Source of the DNA: Scytonema sp. UIC 10036
Lineage (GTDB): Bacteria; Cyanobacteriota; Cyanobacteriia; Cyanobacteriales; Nostocaceae
Reading direction: 5' to 3'
Assembly (NCBI RefSeq): GCF_009725235.1
Contig: NZ_WJFC01000095.1
Coordinates: 1 to 46,482 of the forward strand
Length of the DNA: 46,482 bases
Of the stretch, positions 24,240 through 33,544 are shown piece by piece; the first letter of the stretch is position 1, and each line of letters begins with the position of its first letter. The notes beneath the pieces were generated by a model. It was not told where the DNA came from, searched no databases, and saw nothing but the letters and a program-made list of their open reading frames with translations. The position numbers and the translations under genes are program-made.

Positions 24240-26444
24240 CTACACAAATTCATAGCGGTTTTTTCCGAGGAGCTTGGCACGGTACATGGCAGTGTCTGCC
24301 TGTCCGAGCAGTGTTTCACTATCGAGGCTGTTGATTGGGTATATACTGATGCCTATACTGGCAGAAATTGTGGTGATATGACCTTCTAAGACAATTGGCT
24401 CGGTAAGAGTTGCTAAAATCTTTTCAGCGACTCTCTGTGCAGCCTGGACTTTTGGAATGGCTCGCACAATGACAGTGAATTCATCCCCTCCCAAACGGGC
24501 AACAGTATCGCCACTGCGTAGGGAATTATTTAACCGTTGTGCTACGGTAACTAAAAGGCGATCGCCCATTTCATGCCCTAAGGTGTCGTTGATTTGCTTA
24601 AAACCATCCAGATCGATAAAGAGTAACCCCAGTAATAAGTTGTTGTTTTGCGCCCATTCCAAAGACTCCTGAAGCTGTTCGAGAAAAAACTTGCGGTTTG
24701 GTAACCCAGTGAGAGGGTCATGATATGCCATGTAGCGCAAATTGTCTTGTTTAACTTTTAATTCTTGGTTTATACGGAAGAGTTCTGTAGCTGCGCGTCG
24801 CAGTTCTTCTTCGATGAGTTTACGCTTGGTGATGTCTCGAATCACTCCCACTAAAAAGAAATTGCCAGCTGCATCTTTGTGAAGAGAACGTTTAGTGGCA
24901 ATGACATGGGTATTTCCACTAGCATCTGTAAATTCTTCTTCACTTTCTTGAGGTTGTTGGTTGTGAAATATTAACTCATCCGAGGCTCGAAAAATATCAG
25001 CTTCATGTTTGGGGAAAAAGTCATAGTCCGACTTTTCTAATAACGTTTCTTTGGGATGACCAATAAATTCGCAGTACGCCTCATTGAGGACGATCCACTG
25101 GTGTTTTTCATTTTTGACGAAAATTGGATCTGGTATTGCGTTGATGACTTGATGCAAAAACTCTTTAGATCGTTTTAACTCTTCTTGGCGATATGCCATC
25201 TGGTAAGTGATGGCGATCGCTGAACCACTCAAAGCAAACAACCCAGGTACTATTGGTATCCACCAACCAAATAACAAAGCAAGATAAGCACTTCCTGTAA
25301 GTGCAGCTGCGGAAAGTAGGATAATTAAGAAGCTTATACTTGTACGTTGCATCCCCCATTTGATGATGACACCAGCGTAAGCGCAAGCGAAAATCCACGT
25401 GTATTCTACAAAGTCAGACCAAACTTTAAGTAAAGGTCTGCCATTGAGTGCTGCTGAAACTAACTCGCTGACAAAATAAGCTTGTAGTTCAACACCTGCT
25501 ACAGGCTTTGCCGTATCTATCAAACGGCTAGAGTAAGGGATTAAAACAAAATCTTGAACACTGGGTGCTGTTGAACCAATCAAGACAATGCGGTCTTTGA
25601 ATAAGCTTTCTGACACGCTCTTGGTTAAGACATCACGCATTGATACTGTTGGGAAATGGCAATCATTGTCTTTAGAATTGCTACATATAGCTTTAGGAAA
25701 GTTTGATATAATTTGATAACCACCATCATCTGCTCTCACGTAGCTGCCGTCGTTAGATTGAAAGCGGTTGAATGTGGCATTCCCTAACTGTAAATACTGA
25801 GGGTTGCTTTCGGCATTTTTGGGAGTAATACCTTCATGCTTTAAATAAAGTAAAGCAAGTTTTAAGGAAAAGCTTTCCCGTGCTTTCTCATTAACTTGCC
25901 AGTATAAAATATTGCGTCGTACTTTGCCATCGGCATCATACACAACATTGTTAAAACCCACTTGGTTAAGCTGGTGGAGTAATGGGGAGGGTGGAACGCT
26001 AGTATTTTTGTTGTTATTTGATAAGAGTTCAATACCTACTAAATTTGGTACCGACTTAAATGTATCAAGTAATTCTTGGTGACCTGGCTCTACAGGAAGA
26101 TCGCGGTAGATATCTAAGCCAATCGCCCGAGGTTGGTGCTGTTGTATTTTTTTTATGAGTTGTGCAATATCGCGATCTGGAATTGGCCACGAATTGGAAT
26201 TTCTTAGAGAAGCTTCATCAATCGCTACAATAGTAATACGTTCTTGTAATGATTCTTTCGGTCGCATCTGAAAAAAATAGTCCAACGCTGTCCACTCTGA
26301 AGATTGTAAGAATCCAAGGGAGCGTAACAATAAGATACACATTGTCACGCTAAGAGCGGTTAGTGATTCTTTGCGTACCCTACAAAGTCCTTGTCGCACT
26401 GCTAACAAAGACCCAAGTAGATGCTTGCTTGCCTGCTGATTCAT
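24240..26444 (-). CDS. CHASE2-PAS-GGDEF diguanylate cyclase
   Basis: A 734-residue membrane sensor that should make cyclic di-GMP. One N-terminal hydrophobic helix (about 28-46) precedes an extracytoplasmic CHASE2 domain (about 50-330), then three transmembrane helices (about 345-420), a PAS/PAC domain (about 430-545), a short coiled linker and a GGDEF domain (about 570-734). The active-site loop GGDEF (652-656) is intact, and an RxxD inhibitory I-site lies at 643-646, so an active, product-inhibited cyclase is expected. There is no EAL domain. The CHASE2 ligand is unknown. It is downstream of the VKOR and btpA genes on the same strand, separated by a repeat. Confidence 0.92.
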   Translation of the reverse strand: MNQQASKHLLGSLLAVRQGLCRVRKESLTALSVTMCILLLRSLGFLQSSEWTALDYFFQMRPKESLQERITIVAIDEASLRNSNSWPIPDRDIAQLIKKIQQHQPRAIGLDIYRDLPVEPGHQELLDTFKSVPNLVGIELLSNNNKNTSVPPSPLLHQLNQVGFNNVVYDADGKVRRNILYWQVNEKARESFSLKLALLYLKHEGITPKNAESNPQYLQLGNATFNRFQSNDGSYVRADDGGYQIISNFPKAICSNSKDNDCHFPTVSMRDVLTKSVSESLFKDRIVLIGSTAPSVQDFVLIPYSSRLIDTAKPVAGVELQAYFVSELVSAALNGRPLLKVWSDFVEYTWIFACAYAGVIIKWGMQRTSISFLIILLSAAALTGSAYLALLFGWWIPIVPGLFALSGSAIAITYQMAYRQEELKRSKEFLHQVINAIPDPIFVKNEKHQWIVLNEAYCEFIGHPKETLLEKSDYDFFPKHEADIFRASDELIFHNQQPQESEEEFTDASGNTHVIATKRSLHKDAAGNFFLVGVIRDITKRKLIEEELRRAATELFRINQELKVKQDNLRYMAYHDPLTGLPNRKFFLEQLQESLEWAQNNNLLLGLLFIDLDGFKQINDTLGHEMGDRLLVTVAQRLNNSLRSGDTVARLGGDEFTVIVRAIPKVQAAQRVAEKILATLTEPIVLEGHITTISASIGISIYPINSLDSETLLGQADTAMYRAKLLGKNRYEFV

Positions 26445-26456
26445 TGACAGTTACCA

Positions 26457-26569
26457 AAAAGGATGAAGTATAAAGGATGAAGTAGAAAAAATTTATCGTT
26501 CAGTCTTCACGAAATTCCTTCATCCTTCACACCTTATCCTTGATACTTTGCCCTTCATGCTTCAGTCAG
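26457..26569. repeat. AAGGATGAAG-type inverted repeat spacer
   Basis: AAAAAGGATGAAGTATAAAGGATGAAG on the left faces CCTTCATCCTTCACACCTTATCC on the right, around an AT-rich centre. It fills the gap between the VKOR-thioredoxin stop and the cyclase start and shares words with the repeat inside nadB. Confidence 0.8.
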
Positions 26570-27538
26570 CTACTTCTGAAAAGCCTGGGGAAAGTTTTTA
26601 AAGTTTCGAGGACCTTGATAGCCGGAAATTTGAGCTAATTTCTCTAATGACTGTACGTTGGGATAAAGTTTTCCATTAATTTGCCAGGAAGGATAACCTT
26701 GAATCCCAGCTGCTTGGCATAGATCGAGACGGGGATTTTTACCTTGAGGATCGCATTCTATAGCGTTAATTTCCTGATACGCCTCTTTACCAAAGAGTTG
26801 CTTCTGTTCGTGACAGTGAGGACACCACCAAGCTACATATTCCTTAGCTCCAATTTTGGTTAGGTGACGTGCTAACTGAAGCTCTGCTTCACCAGAAGTG
26901 GTGGTAATCTCCCAACCAACACCGGGCTTGGGTTGACCTGTTGGTGATAACGTGGGAGTATTTTGATCGGCGGTGGCTACAGGGTTACCAACATTAGCAT
27001 AAATACCTAAGGTTCCAATTAAGGTCACCATGCCAACAATAATGGCTGTGAAGAAAATCTGTCCGATATCTTCCCAGTTACGACCGATAATAGTCAGTAC
27101 TAACATACTAATAGAAAACAATGCTGAACCAAGGCAGTAAATACAAACTGCTTGAATTTTAAAAAACAGTAAGTACATCAAGTAGCCACTGAAAACAGAC
27201 ATTGCGATCGCACCGGCTAACAATAGCAACCAAGTTGCATTTTCTAGCTTATTGCGAATGTCTTTCTTCTGTGCTGGATCGAACGCAAGTGGTGCTAGAG
27301 CACAAGTTGCCATACCAGCATAAGCAATAAAGCCAAACAAGGCTAGGGGTAGACCAAAAACTGTAGCGTACTCGCTAGACAAGACTAAATCGCAGCTTTT
27401 GGTGGGACAGGCAGTATTTGCTTGTGTAAATTTTACGACAGTTAAATAAGCTGTTGTTATTGCACCAAGAATTGCGATCGCTCCTATAAGTACACGCGAC
27501 CATCTGTGAATCCAGGGAGTAGAACGGCGGCGATTCAT
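26570..27538 (-). CDS. Vitamin K epoxide reductase-thioredoxin fusion (disulfide-forming protein)
   Basis: A 322-residue fusion of a membrane VKOR domain with a lumenal or periplasmic thioredoxin-like domain, as in cyanobacterial and plastid (LTO1) proteins that oxidise cysteines in exported proteins. The VKOR part has four to five helices (about 16-180), loop cysteines Cys44 and Cys49 (ACPTKSC) and the quinone-side CIYC (Cys132/Cys135). The thioredoxin part has WWCPHC (Cys239/Cys242) and a second pair, Cys262 and Cys274. All redox cysteines are present. The plant homologue is needed for PSII assembly, which fits a neighbourhood with btpA and psbU. The start ATG encodes MNRRR, a positive-inside leader. 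Confidence 0.93.
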   Translation of the reverse strand: MNRRRSTPWIHRWSRVLIGAIAILGAITTAYLTVVKFTQANTACPTKSCDLVLSSEYATVFGLPLALFGFIAYAGMATCALAPLAFDPAQKKDIRNKLENATWLLLLAGAIAMSVFSGYLMYLLFFKIQAVCIYCLGSALFSISMLVLTIIGRNWEDIGQIFFTAIIVGMVTLIGTLGIYANVGNPVATADQNTPTLSPTGQPKPGVGWEITTTSGEAELQLARHLTKIGAKEYVAWWCPHCHEQKQLFGKEAYQEINAIECDPQGKNPRLDLCQAAGIQGYPSWQINGKLYPNVQSLEKLAQISGYQGPRNFKNFPQAFQK

Positions 27539-27546
27539 AACAATGT

Positions 27547-27617
27547 GAATGGTTAGTGGTTGGTGGTTAGTGGTTAGTAGTTAATAGAGCTACTAACCAC
27601 TAACTACTAACCACTAA
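27547..27617. repeat. Inverted heptamer array
   Basis: GGTTAGTGGTTGGTGGTTAG units face CTAACCACTAACTACTAACC units across a TAGAGCTA centre. Its edge supplies the TAG stop of btpA. It lies between btpA and the VKOR gene and may reduce read-through between them. Confidence 0.88.
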
Positions 27618-28456
27618 CGAATGACTGAGGAAATAGATTTAGAATCTCCTTTGGAGTTCCAGCCTTTGCGTGCGGCTTCCACAAACTGACTCACCCGATT
27701 TGGGTCTATTGGTTGTTCGCGGCGACCGTGGCGTTTGAGAGAACTGGAAACAATGACACCATCTGCTGCCTGTAACAGTGTAGCAATATTTTCCCAGGAA
27801 GCTCCACTGCCTATGAATACGGGCGTTCCATTGGCAGCCGCACTGGCTAATTCTAAATCTTCTAAGTTGGTTGGGCTACCCGTAGACAAACCCGACAAAA
27901 TGATAGCATCTGCCAAACCACGTTCAATAGTATCCTCAACAGCAGTTGTAAGATTCACGGAACTTAATGGATGGGCGTGTTTGACTAGTACATCGGCGAA
28001 AATTTTGACATCGCTACCCAATTCTCGCCGATAACGTAGGAGTTGGTAAGCGTCTCCCTCAATGATACCCTGGTCAGTTGCCATTACACCTGTCAGGACG
28101 TTCACGCGGATAAACTGCGCTTTGACACAAGTAGCGATCGCCATTGCACTTCTGCCGTCATTCCGCAAAACATTAATGCCCACAGGTAAGGTTACCAAAC
28201 TTTGTATTCGCTGTGTCACCACAGTCATGGCACTTACAACAGCCGGATCGACCTGATGTTTTGTAAACGGGGCGTCAAAAAAGTTTTCTACAATGATACC
28301 GTCAACCCCTCCACTTGCCAGAGCGGTTGCTTCTTGTTCGGCACGGTCAATCGCTGCTTTGAGGCTACCGCCCCAGCGGGGTGAAGTAGGTAACGGTAGT
28401 AGGTGAACTACGCCAATAATCGGTGTTCGGGTTTTAAATAGCTGATACAAGTCCAC
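27614..28456 (-). CDS. btpA: Photosystem I biogenesis protein BtpA
   Basis: A 280-residue BtpA-family protein, TIM-barrel-like, with IIGVVHLLPLPTSPRWGG near the N-terminus, GGVDGIIVENFFDAPF, GINVLRNDGRSAMAIA and IRVNVLTGVMATDQGIIEG. In Synechocystis BtpA is a thylakoid-surface protein needed to accumulate photosystem I. Translation starts at GTG 28456. The last residues SVIR and the stop lie at the edge of a heptamer array. The gene is followed by the VKOR-thioredoxin gene on the same strand, so both may serve photosystem biogenesis. Confidence 0.92.
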   Translation of the reverse strand: MDLYQLFKTRTPIIGVVHLLPLPTSPRWGGSLKAAIDRAEQEATALASGGVDGIIVENFFDAPFTKHQVDPAVVSAMTVVTQRIQSLVTLPVGINVLRNDGRSAMAIATCVKAQFIRVNVLTGVMATDQGIIEGDAYQLLRYRRELGSDVKIFADVLVKHAHPLSSVNLTTAVEDTIERGLADAIILSGLSTGSPTNLEDLELASAAANGTPVFIGSGASWENIATLLQAADGVIVSSSLKRHGRREQPIDPNRVSQFVEAARKGWNSKGDSKSISSVIR

Positions 28457-29205
28457 GTTCTTAACCGCTTCTAAAAACTTACCTCACTCTACCTATAAAT
28501 GAATGGTGTTGGATAAGGGCAACTCTGCGGTATCCCTTTCGCCATTGACTTGTCAGCGATCGCTGCTCTCATTCCCTTAATAAAAAATCATATTTCTTCT
28601 GTCTGAAGATGTAACTTAGCGTTAAACATTCTCTAAGATATGTTAAGATAATAGCTGTATACAGAGGAGTTTGCCACTCATTAAAGGCGAGGTAGCTTCC
28701 CCCAGGGAGGAGTGTCTGCTCTTAAAAATTGCAGGCTCAACCTCAACACATGAGGTCGCATTACCGCTATAATAGCGTAGTTACGCGCTGTTTTCCTATG
28801 GGTAGCGACTTCTCGAAACAAGCCACACTTACTTGATTGCGGCGAGATCGAGCAAATCAATTGTCGTTCTCACCAAAGTCATAGTAGAGGGCGGCTCCCC
28901 AACAGGTAAACTAATTATAGGCACGTTGCGGTAATGTAAAATACCAGAGGGCATTTGTTAAGAAAGATTGAGCGATATTGTCAAAATTTTCTAAAGACTG
29001 TTTATTTTTCTCCGGAAAACAGTTTATTGAAGATATCATAGCATGAACTCCAGATTTCAGGGTCATTGCTCCTGTTAGGTAGGTATGACCGAAGGAGTTA
29101 CTGTGTGTCATGACTTGACAGAAAGACAAGTGCAAGATAGTCAGAAGCTAGCACTTGACTAAAAACCAACGATATAAAAGGAAAACCTCAAGGCTCTTTT
29201 ATGAT
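28457..29205. other. 750-bp divergent spacer, possible regulatory or RNA-coding DNA
   Basis: The spacer separates the divergent btpA and rimO genes. TTAAGATAATAG (about 28643-28654) is a good -10-like box pointing right. It is followed by a moderately GC segment with local pairings: CCTC/GAGG around 28739-28756 and CGCTAT-A-ATAGCG at about 28768-28780. This could be a short RNA or a long 5' leader. No frame over 75 codons is convincing. The part after 28915 is AT-rich and without recognisable signals. Confidence 0.4.
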
Positions 29206-30525
29206 ATGGGTGACAAGCCAACAATAGCAATTTCTCACCTAGGATGCGAGAAAAATAGAATTGATACAGAGCATATGCTAGGACTGCTTGTTGAAGCAGG
29301 ATACAGCGTAGATACTAATGAAGAGTTAGCAGAATACGTTATAGTTAATACGTGTAGTTTTATTGAAGCAGCACGAGAAGAATCTGTCAGAACTCTAGTA
29401 GAATTGGCAGAAGCAGATAAAAAAATCGTTATCACAGGCTGTATGGCGCAGCATTTCCAAGAGCAGTTATTGGAAGAGTTGCCAGAAGCCGTAGCAGTGG
29501 TGGGTACGGGAGATTATCATAAGATAGTCGATGTGATTCAGAAAGTAGAACAAGGTCATCGGGTTAAGTTCGTTAGCGAACAACCGACCTATATTGCTGA
29601 TGAAACAACACCCCGTTACCGTACCACAACTGAGGGCGTAGCTTATCTACGAGTTGCGGAAGGGTGTGATTATCGCTGCGCGTTTTGCATTATTCCTCAT
29701 CTACGCGGAAACCAACGTTCTCGTTCTATAGAATCAATAGTTACCGAGGCTGAGCAATTAGCCAGTCAAGGGGTACAGGAAATTATTCTGATTTCCCAAA
29801 TTACCACCAATTACGGTACAGATATTTATGGCAAGCCGAAGTTAGCTGAACTACTTCGTGCTTTGGGGAAGGTTGATGTTCCGTGGATACGCATGCACTA
29901 TGCTTATCCCACTGGTCTCACTCCCGATGTGATAGCGGTAATTAAACAAAACAATAATGTCTTACCCTACCTGGATTTACCTTTACAACACTCCCATCCA
30001 GAAATTCTCCGTGCCATGAATCGACCTTGGCAAGGAAGAGTAAATGATGCGATTATTGAACGTATCAAGGATGAACTACCGGAAGCTGTGCTGCGAACAA
30101 CGTTTATCGTTGGGTTTCCAGGTGAAAGTGATGAGCATTTTGAGCATCTGTTGCAATTCGTCAAACGCCATGAATTCGATCATGTAGGTGTCTTTACTTT
30201 TTCGCCAGAAGAAGGAACACCCGCCTACAACTTACCAAATCAAATTTCTCAAGAAATCATGGATGAGAGACGAAACGCGGTGATGGAACTTCAGCAGCCA
30301 ATTTCTCTTAAGAAAAATCAGCAAGAAATTGGCAAAGTAGTAGACGTTCTGATTGAGCAAGAACATCCTCAAACAGGAGAATTAGCAGGTCGTTCTGGTA
30401 GATTTGCGCCGGAAGTAGATGGGCAGGTGTTTGTTAAAGGAAATGCCCGGTTGGGGTCTATCGTACCAGTAACTATCCAAAAGGCTGATGCTTATGACCT
30501 TTACGGTCAAATAGTTAATAGTTAG
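29206..30525 (+). CDS. rimO: Ribosomal protein S12 (Asp) methylthiotransferase RimO
   Basis: Radical-SAM enzyme that adds a methylthio group to an aspartate of ribosomal protein S12. With the ATG at 29206 the protein has 439 residues and opens [20 protein letters not shown], the usual RimO N-terminus; a TTG 17 codons upstream is unlikely. The UPF0004 domain carries Cys14, Cys50 and Cys79 for the auxiliary cluster, and the radical-SAM cluster is Cys154, Cys158 and Cys161 (CDYRCAFC). The C-terminal TRAM domain (about 370-437) ends [10 protein letters not shown]. The last two residues and TAG are read from the heptamer array. The MiaB alternative is excluded by the N-terminal signature. Confidence 0.95.
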   Translation: MGDKPTIAISHLGCEKNRIDTEHMLGLLVEAGYSVDTNEELAEYVIVNTCSFIEAAREESVRTLVELAEADKKIVITGCMAQHFQEQLLEELPEAVAVVGTGDYHKIVDVIQKVEQGHRVKFVSEQPTYIADETTPRYRTTTEGVAYLRVAEGCDYRCAFCIIPHLRGNQRSRSIESIVTEAEQLASQGVQEIILISQITTNYGTDIYGKPKLAELLRALGKVDVPWIRMHYAYPTGLTPDVIAVIKQNNNVLPYLDLPLQHSHPEILRAMNRPWQGRVNDAIIERIKDELPEAVLRTTFIVGFPGESDEHFEHLLQFVKRHEFDHVGVFTFSPEEGTPAYNLPNQISQEIMDERRNAVMELQQPISLKKNQQEIGKVVDVLIEQEHPQTGELAGRSGRFAPEVDGQVFVKGNARLGSIVPVTIQKADAYDLYGQIVNS

Positions 30526-30622
30526 TTGTTAGTTGTTAGTTGTTAGTCGTTAGTCCTTGCTTGTTTTTCTAGTAACCACTAACCACTAACGACTAACCAC
30601 TAACCAAGAACCAAGAACCAAT
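30511..30622. repeat. Inverted heptamer array overlapping the rimO stop
   Basis: GTTAGTTGTTAGTTGTTAGTTG units face CCACTAACCACTAACGACTAAC units across a TGCTTGTTTTTCTAG centre. It begins inside the rimO frame, supplies its TAG at 30523-30525, and ends 15 bases before the helicase start. Confidence 0.9.
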
Positions 30623-30637
30623 TTAATAGGAGAATTA

Positions 30638-32206
30638 ATGAACCTTTCGTTTCTAGATTTAGGACTTTCCACCGAGCGCATTGAGCAGTTAGAAAAATTG
30701 GGTTTTAGCGCACCAACTAACATTCAATCACAAGCAATTCCACATCTTTTGTCAGGTCGTGATGTGGTCGGTCAATCCCAAACAGGTACGGGAAAAACGG
30801 CTGCATTTTCACTACCGATTTTAGAAAGGATTGATATCAATCAAAAAGCTGTGCAGGCTCTAATTTTGACACCAACTCGTGAATTGGCAATTCAAGTTCA
30901 CGACGCAGTGAGTGAATTTATTGGCACCCAAGGATTGAAAGCTCTGGCTATATATGGAGGTCAATCAATTGACCGTCAAATTTTACAACTCAAGCGCGGT
31001 GTTCATATTGTTGTGGGTACCCCAGGTCGAGTGATAGATTTGCTGGACAGAGGCAGTCTAAAACTGGATAAAGTCAAGTGGATGGTGTTGGATGAAGCCG
31101 ATGAAATGTTAAGCATGGGCTTTATTGATGATGTTGAAAAAATTCTGTCCCAAGCGCCAGAAGAACGTCAAACAGCTTTGTTCTCAGCAACAATGCCACC
31201 ATCAATCCGCCAGCTGGTGAATAGATTTTTGAATTCCCCAGTGACAATTACTGTCGAGCAACCTAAAGCTGCTCCTAATAAAATTAATCAGGTGGCTTAT
31301 GTAGTGCCCCGTCACTGGACAAAAGCAAAAGCTTTACAGCCCATCCTGGAAATGGAAGATCCAGAAACAGCTTTGATCTTTGTCCGCACCAGACGTACTG
31401 CGGCTGAACTCACCAATCAACTTCAGTCAGCAGGTCATAGTGTAGATGAATATCATGGCGACTTGTCACAACAAGCGCGGGAACGGTTGTTAACTAGATT
31501 CCGCAATCGCCAAGTCCGTTGGGTGGTAGCAACAGATATTGCAGCACGGGGCTTGGATGTCGATCAGTTGTCTCACGTAATCAACTTCGACTTACCTGAC
31601 AGCGTAGAAACTTACGTCCATAGAATTGGTCGTACAGGACGTGCCGGAAAAGAAGGAACAGCGATTACTTTAGTACAGCCTTTTGAACGTCGCAAGCAGC
31701 AACTCTTTGAACGACACATTAAGCAAAATTGGCAAGTTCTGTCAATTCCAACACGGGCGCAGATTGAAGCAAAACAGTTAGACAAACTGCAAGTTCAAGT
31801 TCGTGAAGCATTGGCTGGCGAGCGCTTAGCTTCATTCTTGCCAATTGTCAACGAGTTGAGCGAAAAATACGATCCTCAAGCGATCGCAGCAGCAGCGTTA
31901 CAAATCACCTACGATCAAACTCGCCCTGCTTGGTTGCAAACAGAAGATATTCCAGAAGAAGATCTCGTACCTCCAACTCCCAAACCCAGACTGCGCTCAA
32001 ACCGCCGTGGCGAAGGTGGCGGCGATCGCGATCGGCACCGCTCTTCCTGGACAGCAGAAGCTGGTAACCAAGATGGAGACAGACGGACTCCCAAGCCCAA
32101 ACTCCGGACAGGTGGAGCGCGTCGCGAATCTTCCACCAATCGTGAATCCTCTGGGCTACCAAAGAAATTAGGTTCTAGTGCAGCGACTAGAGAATCAGCT
32201 TCATAA
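30638..32206 (+). CDS. crhR: DEAD-box RNA helicase, CrhR-like
   Basis: A 522-residue DEAD-box helicase. Motifs in order: the Q-motif region GFSAPTNIQSQAI, Walker A SQTGTGKT, PTRELA, LDEADEML, FSATMPP, VRTRRTA, ATDIAARGLDV and HRIGRTGR. The helicase core (about 1-370) is followed by a conserved block (LAGERLASFLPIVNELSEKYDPQAIAAAALQ) typical of the cyanobacterial redox- and cold-responsive helicase CrhR, then an Arg/Gly/Ser-rich low-complexity RNA-binding tail. The symbol is by resemblance to Synechocystis CrhR. Homologues remodel mRNA in the cold. The ATG follows AGGAG (30628-30632). Two hairpin terminators lie downstream. Confidence 0.9.
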   Translation: MNLSFLDLGLSTERIEQLEKLGFSAPTNIQSQAIPHLLSGRDVVGQSQTGTGKTAAFSLPILERIDINQKAVQALILTPTRELAIQVHDAVSEFIGTQGLKALAIYGGQSIDRQILQLKRGVHIVVGTPGRVIDLLDRGSLKLDKVKWMVLDEADEMLSMGFIDDVEKILSQAPEERQTALFSATMPPSIRQLVNRFLNSPVTITVEQPKAAPNKINQVAYVVPRHWTKAKALQPILEMEDPETALIFVRTRRTAAELTNQLQSAGHSVDEYHGDLSQQARERLLTRFRNRQVRWVVATDIAARGLDVDQLSHVINFDLPDSVETYVHRIGRTGRAGKEGTAITLVQPFERRKQQLFERHIKQNWQVLSIPTRAQIEAKQLDKLQVQVREALAGERLASFLPIVNELSEKYDPQAIAAAALQITYDQTRPAWLQTEDIPEEDLVPPTPKPRLRSNRRGEGGGDRDRHRSSWTAEAGNQDGDRRTPKPKLRTGGARRESSTNRESSGLPKKLGSSAATRESAS

Positions 32207-32211
32207 ATTGT

Positions 32212-32276
32212 TAGTCGTGGGTAGTTAGTGGTTAGTGGTTGATAGAACAACTAACAACTAACAAATCACAACTAAC
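32212..32276. repeat. Inverted heptamer array
   Basis: GTTAGTCGTGGGTAGTTAGTGG units face CAACTAACAACTAAC units across TTGATAGAACAA. It lies directly after the helicase stop and before two terminator hairpins. Confidence 0.85.
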
Positions 32277-32290
32277 CAAGCCAGCAATTT

Positions 32291-32331
32291 CAGCCCAAAC
32301 GTCAAGTCCTTGTGTTGGTTGGGCTGCTTTT
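32291..32331 (+). terminator. Hairpin terminator of the helicase gene
   Basis: CAGCCCAA (32291-32298) pairs with TTGGGCTG (32319-32326), followed by CTTTTG. It lies 85 bases after the helicase stop on the coding strand. Confidence 0.65.
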
Positions 32332-32347
32332 GCATTGGTAAGGAGTG

Positions 32348-32389
32348 CAAGATCCCCGACTTCTTAGAAAAGTCGAGGATCTTGTTTTT
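32348..32389 (+). terminator. Strong hairpin with T tract (second terminator)
   Basis: A 15-bp stem with one mismatch, CAAGATCCCCGACTT (32348-32362) with AAGTCGAGGATCTTG (32370-32384), has a 7-base loop and is followed by TTTTTG. The GATCCCCGACTTCTT motif also recurs as a repeat in cyanobacteria, but position and T tract suit termination. Confidence 0.75.
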
Positions 32390-32566
32390 GTTTATCTGTA
32401 GATAAACAATGCAAGGAATGTTGTTTTCTTTCGTAGTACGAATATACTATGAAAGAAGGGAAAAATCAATGTTGAGAATTTTGAAACTCTTGTCTTGCAG
32501 GTTATACCTGTACAGCCGAGAATTCTATTTGCTACGGAAAGTCCGCTCTCAATTCTAGGGTAACTT

Positions 32567-33295
32567 ATGAGGCAAGTCATTAAGCAGGTCAAAAAGCGAT
32601 GCAAGCTCGATCTACACCAAGGTGATACTAAGTATCAGCTTTGGAGGTTAGATAAGTCAGAGTATGAAAAATTAAGAGACAATAGCCTCCCAATAGCAGA
32701 TGATTTTCGCTTTTATCTGGAACTTTATCTCAGCGATCGCCAGGGAGAGAATAGACTGAACTTAGCAGAAACATTGGTTATTTTAGAATGGATTTTTGGA
32801 GAGAGTAGTAATTTATTCGATGATTGGAAAAGTTCTTTCTGTTTTCCTATATTACTAGTAGTTAAGAAAGAAATAGGAAACTTATATTATTTAATGAATA
32901 TTTACGATCGGAGAGGCTCTGTTTATTTTAGCCTTTATAGAATCATAGAAAATAGTATATATGGGTACGAGACACAAAGATTGAGAGAGCCGTTTGAATT
33001 AGAATTTTCCCGTCAAGAAATTAATTGCTTTTTAAGTTACTTTTATAGTTATCTCTTTGGATACTTTCAAAGTGTAAGAGATATTATCTCACCTCAAAAC
33101 TTTATTAAAAAAGTAGATTCTAATTTAATTATTTACGGTTATAAAAATGGCGAATACTTCGAGGATCAATACGATTCTGCATCCACCTATCAAGAAGCTA
33201 TTAGAATCTTTGAAGAAGTGGATGGAATCTTGTTGAAGAAAACAGATATTGATGCTCTTTTACAAGAGATTACTAGTGAATCTCTTGAAAGATAG
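32567..33295 (+). CDS. Hypothetical protein (242 aa), family not recognised
   Basis: A 242-residue soluble protein rich in aromatic residues (Tyr, Phe) and charge, with no motif I can name. The N-terminus is basic (KQVKKRCKLDLHQG), the middle has FCFPILLVVKKEIGNLYYLM, and the C-terminus is helical with EEVDGILLKKTDIDALLQEI. Base composition is more AT-rich than the neighbouring helicase and codon use differs, which would fit acquired DNA. It lies next to a CHAT-type remnant on the other strand. No signal peptide or membrane helix is clear. Confidence 0.6.
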   Translation: MRQVIKQVKKRCKLDLHQGDTKYQLWRLDKSEYEKLRDNSLPIADDFRFYLELYLSDRQGENRLNLAETLVILEWIFGESSNLFDDWKSSFCFPILLVVKKEIGNLYYLMNIYDRRGSVYFSLYRIIENSIYGYETQRLREPFELEFSRQEINCFLSYFYSYLFGYFQSVRDIISPQNFIKKVDSNLIIYGYKNGEYFEDQYDSASTYQEAIRIFEEVDGILLKKTDIDALLQEITSESLER

Positions 33296-33325
33296 AAAAT
33301 CATTCCAGAGCAGAAAAAGTTTATC

Positions 33326-33544
33326 TTAGGTTTGTAGTTGCGCTTTAGCGCATGGATTGCAACTAGCAAGTGCTCTACGAATATCACTGGGACGTACAGC
33401 ATTTCTAACCCTAATTTCAAACAAATCCTTTCTTACTGCTCGTCTAATAGTGTCTTCAATTTCTCTAATTTCTTTATCAAAACGAAAACGCAATTCGTTA
33501 GGGTATGTAGGTGTAGCCAGAATTAGAATTAAAGTTTTTTTCAC
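33326..33544 (-). pseudogene. N-terminal remnant of a CHAT-type protein
   Basis: A 72-residue frame from GTG 33544, with GAGG six bases upstream, so the 5' end looks genuine. It reads KKTLILILATPTYPNELRF, then DKEIREIEDTIRRAVRKDLFEI, then NAVRPSDIRRAL. This is the opening pattern of cyanobacterial CHAT (caspase-like) proteins, in which the ...ALxxxxPQIVHFSGHG catalytic part should follow. Instead the frame runs into a GCGCTAAAGCGCAACTACAAACC repeat and stops. The catalytic His and Cys region is absent. It was probably truncated by repeat insertion or deletion. Confidence 0.6.

Noticed and set aside
28640..28860. 6S RNA identity for the structured spacer segment
   Set aside because: I could not find the long closing stem and central bubble expected of 6S RNA; left as an unnamed candidate.
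28911..29135. 74-codon minus-strand frame in the btpA-rimO spacer
   Set aside because: No ribosome binding site, no recognisable pattern, AT-rich context; likely chance.
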